Origin: Patescibacteria group bacterium
GTDB taxonomy: Bacteria > Patescibacteriota > Patescibacteriia > UBA9934
Assembly: GCA_018818445.1 (NCBI GenBank)
Contig: JAHISC010000102.1
Span: 1 to 8,912 of the forward strand
Direction: 5' to 3'
DNA length: 8,912 bases
Shown here: positions 5,809 through 8,912 of the stretch, in pieces
Numbering within the stretch: position 1 is the stretch's first letter
Layout of the letters: every line of letters begins with the position of its first letter
Position numbers and translations under genes: made by a program
Notes under the pieces: model-generated
What the model saw: the letters and a program-made list of their open reading frames with translations, nothing else
What the model was told of the DNA's origin: nothing
Database searches by the model: none

Positions 5809-8691
5809 TTAGAATCCCAGCCAAATTTCTTGTTCAGCCGCGCGAAAGGAGGCTGTATGCCGAAGCGCCTCGTCCTGATCGAAAATAATGCTTGAGGACA
5901 ACGTGGCCTCTTTAATAGTGTCTCTATGATCCTCGAACATCTGCTTCACTTCAGCTGAAGCAGACCAAATCTTTAAGTCAATTCTATCTTGAATGGTTTT
6001 ACCTGCTTCTTTACGCAGCTGATTAACGCGGCGTGTTATGTCGCGCGCCATGCCTTCTCGAATCAATTTTGGCGATAGATCTAAATCAAGATCAACCTTT
6101 AACTCACCTTTTAGTACAGTGGCTCTTTTTATATTAACCTCTTCTAAAATAACTTTGATTATCTCGGAATCAATTTCACCTGTCGGAACAGAGATAGTCA
6201 TGCTATCCAAAACTTGTTTTACTGGACGACCGGATTCTTCACGAATCTCCAAAGCACGACTTACGATCGCTCGAGCCTGGCCCATTTCTTCTAACAACAT
6301 TTTATCGATTGTGCCAGTATCTGGCCAGTCTTCCAAATGAACCGAGAGTCTGTTTTTGGTAGCCAAAAATTCACCATTGATTTCCTGGTAGATCACTTCT
6401 GCCAAAAATGGTGTAAAAGGAGCAATCATCTTGGACAACGTGTCCAAAACCGAACGTAGAGTAGCTACAGCTTCAGCTCGATCTTCACCGGCAGACTTCA
6501 TCCGATCGCGTGATCGACGAACGTACCAAGTAGAAAGGTCCGTGGCAAAAGATTGGATCGACCTAGCGGCTAAAGAAAGATCATAGGCGTTCATAGCATC
6601 AGACTCGGCTTCCAATGTTTCATTTAGCTTGGCCAAAATCCAACGATCGAGCACATGCGCACCCAGAGCTTCACGTCCATCATCATGTTCCTTATACAAA
6701 GCATAAAAGGAAGTGACGTTGCGTAAAATATTAACGAACTTCTTAGATACCTCATCAACATCCTTTTCTGCAAAACGAATATTTTCTGCCTTAACCACAG
6801 GACTAGACATTAAATAAAGTCGCACAGCGTCTGAGCCATATTTTTCCATAACTTCCATCGGGTCTGGATAATTTTTGAGCCTCTTGCTCATCTTTTTACC
6901 ATCTTCGGCCAGCACAATACCGTTTACAATAACATTTTTAAAAGCTGGCATATTGAAAAGGGCGTTGGAAAGCACGTGCAGAGTATAAAACCAACCACGT
7001 GTTTGATCTTGACCTTCAGCAATGAACTCAGCTGGAAAACCTTGATCAAATTTTGTCTGATTTTCAAAAGGATAATGAATTGAAGCATACGGCATAGAGC
7101 CTGACTCAAACCAGCAATCCAAAACTTCGCCAATACGACGAAATTCCTTGCCATCGCGCTCAATTACAATTTTGTCGACTACATGCTTGTGCAGGTTATC
7201 AACTTTTTGGCCAGACAATTCTTCTAATTCTTCCAAAGAGCCAATACAAATCGCCTCACCGTCCTCGCTCAACCAAACTGGCAGAGGCGTACCCCAAAAA
7301 CGTGAACGGGAAATTGCCCAATCGCGCGCACCTTCCAACCATTTACCAAATCTGCCTTCCTTCATGTTCTCTGGAATCCAGTTTATCTCTTCATTGGTAG
7401 AACTAAGACGATTGCGCATGTCAACAACTTTTACAAACCAAGAAGAAGTTGAGTAATTCAATAATGGTGTGTCGCAACGCCAACAATGTGGATAGCTATG
7501 AGTGAATTTTTCTTTAGCAAATAGTTTATTGTGATGTGCTAAGTACTTGATAATTTCAATATCAGCGCTCTGATAATCCCCCTTGGATTTAACTGGCACT
7601 CCACGTACAGCATATCCTTCCTCGGTCATTGGCTCGGCTACTTCAGACACAAAATGACCATTCATACCAACATGCATTATTGGCGAAACATGTTCTTCCT
7701 TACCCAATGACATATCGTCTTCACCAAAACCTGGCGCAATATGTACAATACCTGTTCCTTCTTCGATAGTAACAAAATCAGCCGCTACAACTCTAAATGC
7801 ATTTTCATGATCTTTGAAAAACGGGAAAAGTGGTTCATAAGTTGAGCCTATCAAATTACTCAGATCAACAGGACCAACCACAGTGTGTGGCGAATCTTTA
7901 AAAACATTTTCTACCCGATCTTTAGCTAGAATAAATTGACCATTTTCAGTTTCTACTATGACATATTCAATTTTTCCTCCTACAGCTAATAAGACATTGC
8001 CTGGCAGTGTCCATGGAGTAGTGGTCCAAGCTAGCAACTGCGCTCCACTATAGACTCCGCTCTTCAAAATGAACTCAGCAATCAGAGAAATATCAGTGAC
8101 ATCTTGGTAGCCTTGAGTAACTTCGAAGTTTGAAAGCACGGTCTCACAGCGCGGACAAATATGCATTGGTTTTCGGCCTTCGTAGATCATGTCCTTATCC
8201 CAAAGTGACTTGAATACCCACCAGACCGACTCCATAAACGGTAAGTCCATGGTTTTGTAGGCATTATCCATGTCGATCCAACGACCAAGACGATGAATAA
8301 CTTTCTTCCATTCCTCAGCATAGGTTAGGACTTCCTCGTGACACTTATTATTAAAAGTGTCGATGCCAAATTCTTCAATATCTTGGCGTGAACCTAAATC
8401 GAATTTCTTTTCAACAATATTTTCGATTGGCAAACCGTGGCAGTCCCAACCCCAAGTACGCTCAACGCGGTAACCTTTCATGGTCCAATAACGTGGCACC
8501 ACGTCTTTCATAACGCTGGCTACAATATGACCATAGTGAGGAAGACCTGTGGCAAACGGAGGTCCATCGTAGAAAACATAAGGCTTACCGTCTGGTCGTA
8601 ATTCGATTGATTTTTCAAAAACCTTATTCTCGTCCCAATAAGTGAGAACGTCTAGTTCTTGCTTAGCGTGTGATAGTTTTTCTTGATCCAT
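5809..8691 (-). CDS. ileS: Isoleucyl-tRNA synthetase, eukaryote-like type 2
   Basis: The protein has 960 residues and is complete. It attaches isoleucine to tRNA-Ile using ATP and hydrolyses mischarged valine. The class I HIGH-type signature is 'PHYGH' (51-55) within 'YDGPPFATGLPHYGH', and KMSKR lies at 600-604. The CP1 editing domain shows 'AWTTTPWTLPGN' (221-232) and 'EGTGIVHIAPGFGEDD' (311-326). Cysteine pairs 'CPRC' (179-182) and 'CWRC' (403-406) match the zinc site known from Thermus IleRS. 'RTWGWDCHGLPIE' (78-90) and 'GEVLDCWFESGSMPYA' (521-536) are also typical. The anticodon-binding domain starts near 680 ('LDRWILAKLN'). The 'FATGLPHYGH' form, with no C-terminal cysteine zinc finger, places it in type 2, a group often insensitive to mupirocin. 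The start fits the family N terminus. The gene is monocistronic by its own promoter and terminator and divergent from rpiB. Confidence 0.97.
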   Translation of the reverse strand: MDQEKLSHAKQELDVLTYWDENKVFEKSIELRPDGKPYVFYDGPPFATGLPHYGHIVASVMKDVVPRYWTMKGYRVERTWGWDCHGLPIENIVEKKFDLGSRQDIEEFGIDTFNNKCHEEVLTYAEEWKKVIHRLGRWIDMDNAYKTMDLPFMESVWWVFKSLWDKDMIYEGRKPMHICPRCETVLSNFEVTQGYQDVTDISLIAEFILKSGVYSGAQLLAWTTTPWTLPGNVLLAVGGKIEYVIVETENGQFILAKDRVENVFKDSPHTVVGPVDLSNLIGSTYEPLFPFFKDHENAFRVVAADFVTIEEGTGIVHIAPGFGEDDMSLGKEEHVSPIMHVGMNGHFVSEVAEPMTEEGYAVRGVPVKSKGDYQSADIEIIKYLAHHNKLFAKEKFTHSYPHCWRCDTPLLNYSTSSWFVKVVDMRNRLSSTNEEINWIPENMKEGRFGKWLEGARDWAISRSRFWGTPLPVWLSEDGEAICIGSLEELEELSGQKVDNLHKHVVDKIVIERDGKEFRRIGEVLDCWFESGSMPYASIHYPFENQTKFDQGFPAEFIAEGQDQTRGWFYTLHVLSNALFNMPAFKNVIVNGIVLAEDGKKMSKRLKNYPDPMEVMEKYGSDAVRLYLMSSPVVKAENIRFAEKDVDEVSKKFVNILRNVTSFYALYKEHDDGREALGAHVLDRWILAKLNETLEAESDAMNAYDLSLAARSIQSFATDLSTWYVRRSRDRMKSAGEDRAEAVATLRSVLDTLSKMIAPFTPFLAEVIYQEINGEFLATKNRLSVHLEDWPDTGTIDKMLLEEMGQARAIVSRALEIREESGRPVKQVLDSMTISVPTGEIDSEIIKVILEEVNIKRATVLKGELKVDLDLDLSPKLIREGMARDITRRVNQLRKEAGKTIQDRIDLKIWSASAEVKQMFEDHRDTIKEATLSSSIIFDQDEALRHTASFRAAEQEIWLGF

Positions 8692-8699
8692 ATGAGCCT

Positions 8700-8728
8700 A
8701 GATTACCAGCGCCGACGCATTAAATCAA
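8700..8728 (-). promoter_or_regulatory. Promoter of ileS
   Basis: On the minus strand there is TTGATT (-35, 8728-8723), a 17-bp spacer, then TAATCT (-10, 8705-8700) preceded by TGG, giving a TGn extended -10. The expected start at about 8693 (A) leaves only a 2-nt leader before the ATG at 8691. An AGG at 8699-8697 would lie upstream of that start and so could not act as a Shine-Dalgarno. The -35 overlaps the outer end of the left arm of the inverted repeat. The -10 matches consensus only at three positions, so this is moderate evidence. Confidence 0.5.
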
Positions 8729-8783
8729 GGTTAAACCTCGGTTTCGAGCTGTAGAATAAGACTTAAACCGAGGTTTAACCTTG
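8726..8783. repeat. Perfect 19-bp inverted repeat between divergent ileS and rpiB
   Basis: Arm 1 is CAAGGTTAAACCTCGGTTT (8726-8744). Arm 2, its exact reverse complement, is at 8765-8783, with a 20-nt spacer. Each arm contains smaller dyads: AGGTT-A-AACCT and AAACC-TC-GGTTT. There is no T-run after either arm and no gene converging here, so a terminator is unlikely. Possible roles are a regulator operator array acting on both promoters, a cruciform or structured RNA, or a small dispersed mobile repeat. The rest of the 141-nt intergenic region (8692-8832) holds only the two promoters. Confidence 0.85.
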
Positions 8784-8817
8784 GTCAATTCTCAAATAAA
8801 CTCAAATTCCTAATTTT

Positions 8818-8826
8818 TGCTATAAT
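8818..8826 (+). promoter_or_regulatory. Extended -10 promoter of rpiB (predicted leaderless)
   Basis: TGC TATAAT (8818-8826) is a perfect -10 with the TGn extension. Six nt (ACTTCC) separate it from the ATG at 8833, so the predicted start site coincides with the start codon. No convincing -35 is present 16-18 bp upstream, where the sequence is AT-rich. No Shine-Dalgarno is present. Confidence 0.7.
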
Positions 8827-8832
8827 ACTTCC

Positions 8833-8912
8833 ATGAAACAACCAACCATTTACCTCGGAGCTGATCACGCCGGGTTTCATTTAAAGACAAGTATTCGCGA
8901 GCATTTAGAATC
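8833..8912 (+). CDS. rpiB: Ribose-5-phosphate isomerase B, N-terminal part, cut by window end
   Basis: Only 26 codons are visible, reading 'MKQPTIYLGADHAGFHLK' then 'TSIREHLE'. The 'GADHAGFxLK' signature near the N terminus, with D11-H12, is characteristic of the RpiB/LacA/LacB sugar-phosphate isomerase family. RpiB interconverts ribose-5-phosphate and ribulose-5-phosphate in the pentose phosphate pathway, in the cytoplasm. LacA/LacB (galactose-6-phosphate isomerase) shares this motif and cannot be excluded from so short a piece, but RpiB is the usual housekeeping member in CPR genomes. The gene diverges from ileS across the inverted-repeat region and starts 6 nt after a consensus -10. Confidence 0.85.
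   Translation, partial: MKQPTIYLGADHAGFHLKTSIREHLE

Noticed and set aside
8726..8783. Inverted repeat as an intrinsic terminator
   Set aside because: There is no T-run beyond either arm, the spacer is 20 nt, and no transcript converges on this region because the flanking genes diverge.
8692..8832. tRNA or T-box leader upstream of ileS
   Set aside because: No cloverleaf, specifier stem or T-box consensus is seen, and the predicted ileS transcript has almost no leader to hold a riboswitch.

Overview
The window looks like a piece of a Patescibacteria (Candidate Phyla Radiation) chromosome, probably Parcubacteria-like. This rests on recognition, not on a search. The clues are a secreted protein with the lineage-typical 'ILLQV...GEAWYV' module, an Ig-like/DUF11-type surface protein with the 'GSGPLPPxVG' motif, a eukaryote-like (type 2) isoleucyl-tRNA synthetase, tight gene packing, moderately AT-rich DNA and almost no recognisable Shine-Dalgarno sequences.

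Layout. Positions 1-2154 (+ strand) hold two adjacent genes for exported or envelope proteins: the C-terminal part of a beta-sandwich-rich surface protein cut by the left edge, then a 356-residue protein with a signal peptide, a duplicated module and a calcium-binding-type Asp-rich repeat. A hairpin flanked by A and T runs (2161-2195) ends this unit and also serves the converging minus-strand unit.

Positions 2198-5745 (- strand) form a compact four-gene operon. In transcription order it is a DHH-family phosphoesterase-like protein, an HD-domain protein related to the HD part of CCA-adding enzymes, ruvA, and a FemAB-family peptidoglycan aminoacyltransferase. Gaps are 2, 14 and 1 nt, so translational coupling is likely. 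Positions 5809-8691 (- strand) hold a complete ileS with its own terminator (5758-5792), and the operon promoter overlaps the tail of that terminator. The last 80 bases start rpiB on the + strand, divergent from ileS.

The most striking non-coding element is a perfect 19-bp inverted repeat (8726-8744 / 8765-8783) between the divergent ileS and rpiB promoters. All three promoters that can be read (DHH operon, ileS, rpiB) have a TGn extended -10, and the start codon lies only 6-8 nt past the -10 box, which predicts leaderless or nearly leaderless mRNAs.

Functionally the window mixes housekeeping (ileS, rpiB, ruvA), envelope work (FemAB, two exported proteins) and two uncharacterised metal-dependent phosphoesterase-type proteins. 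I saw no CRISPR array, tRNA, rRNA, transposase or phage gene. No gene-free stretch exceeds 300 bases; the longest, 8692-8832, is described below.
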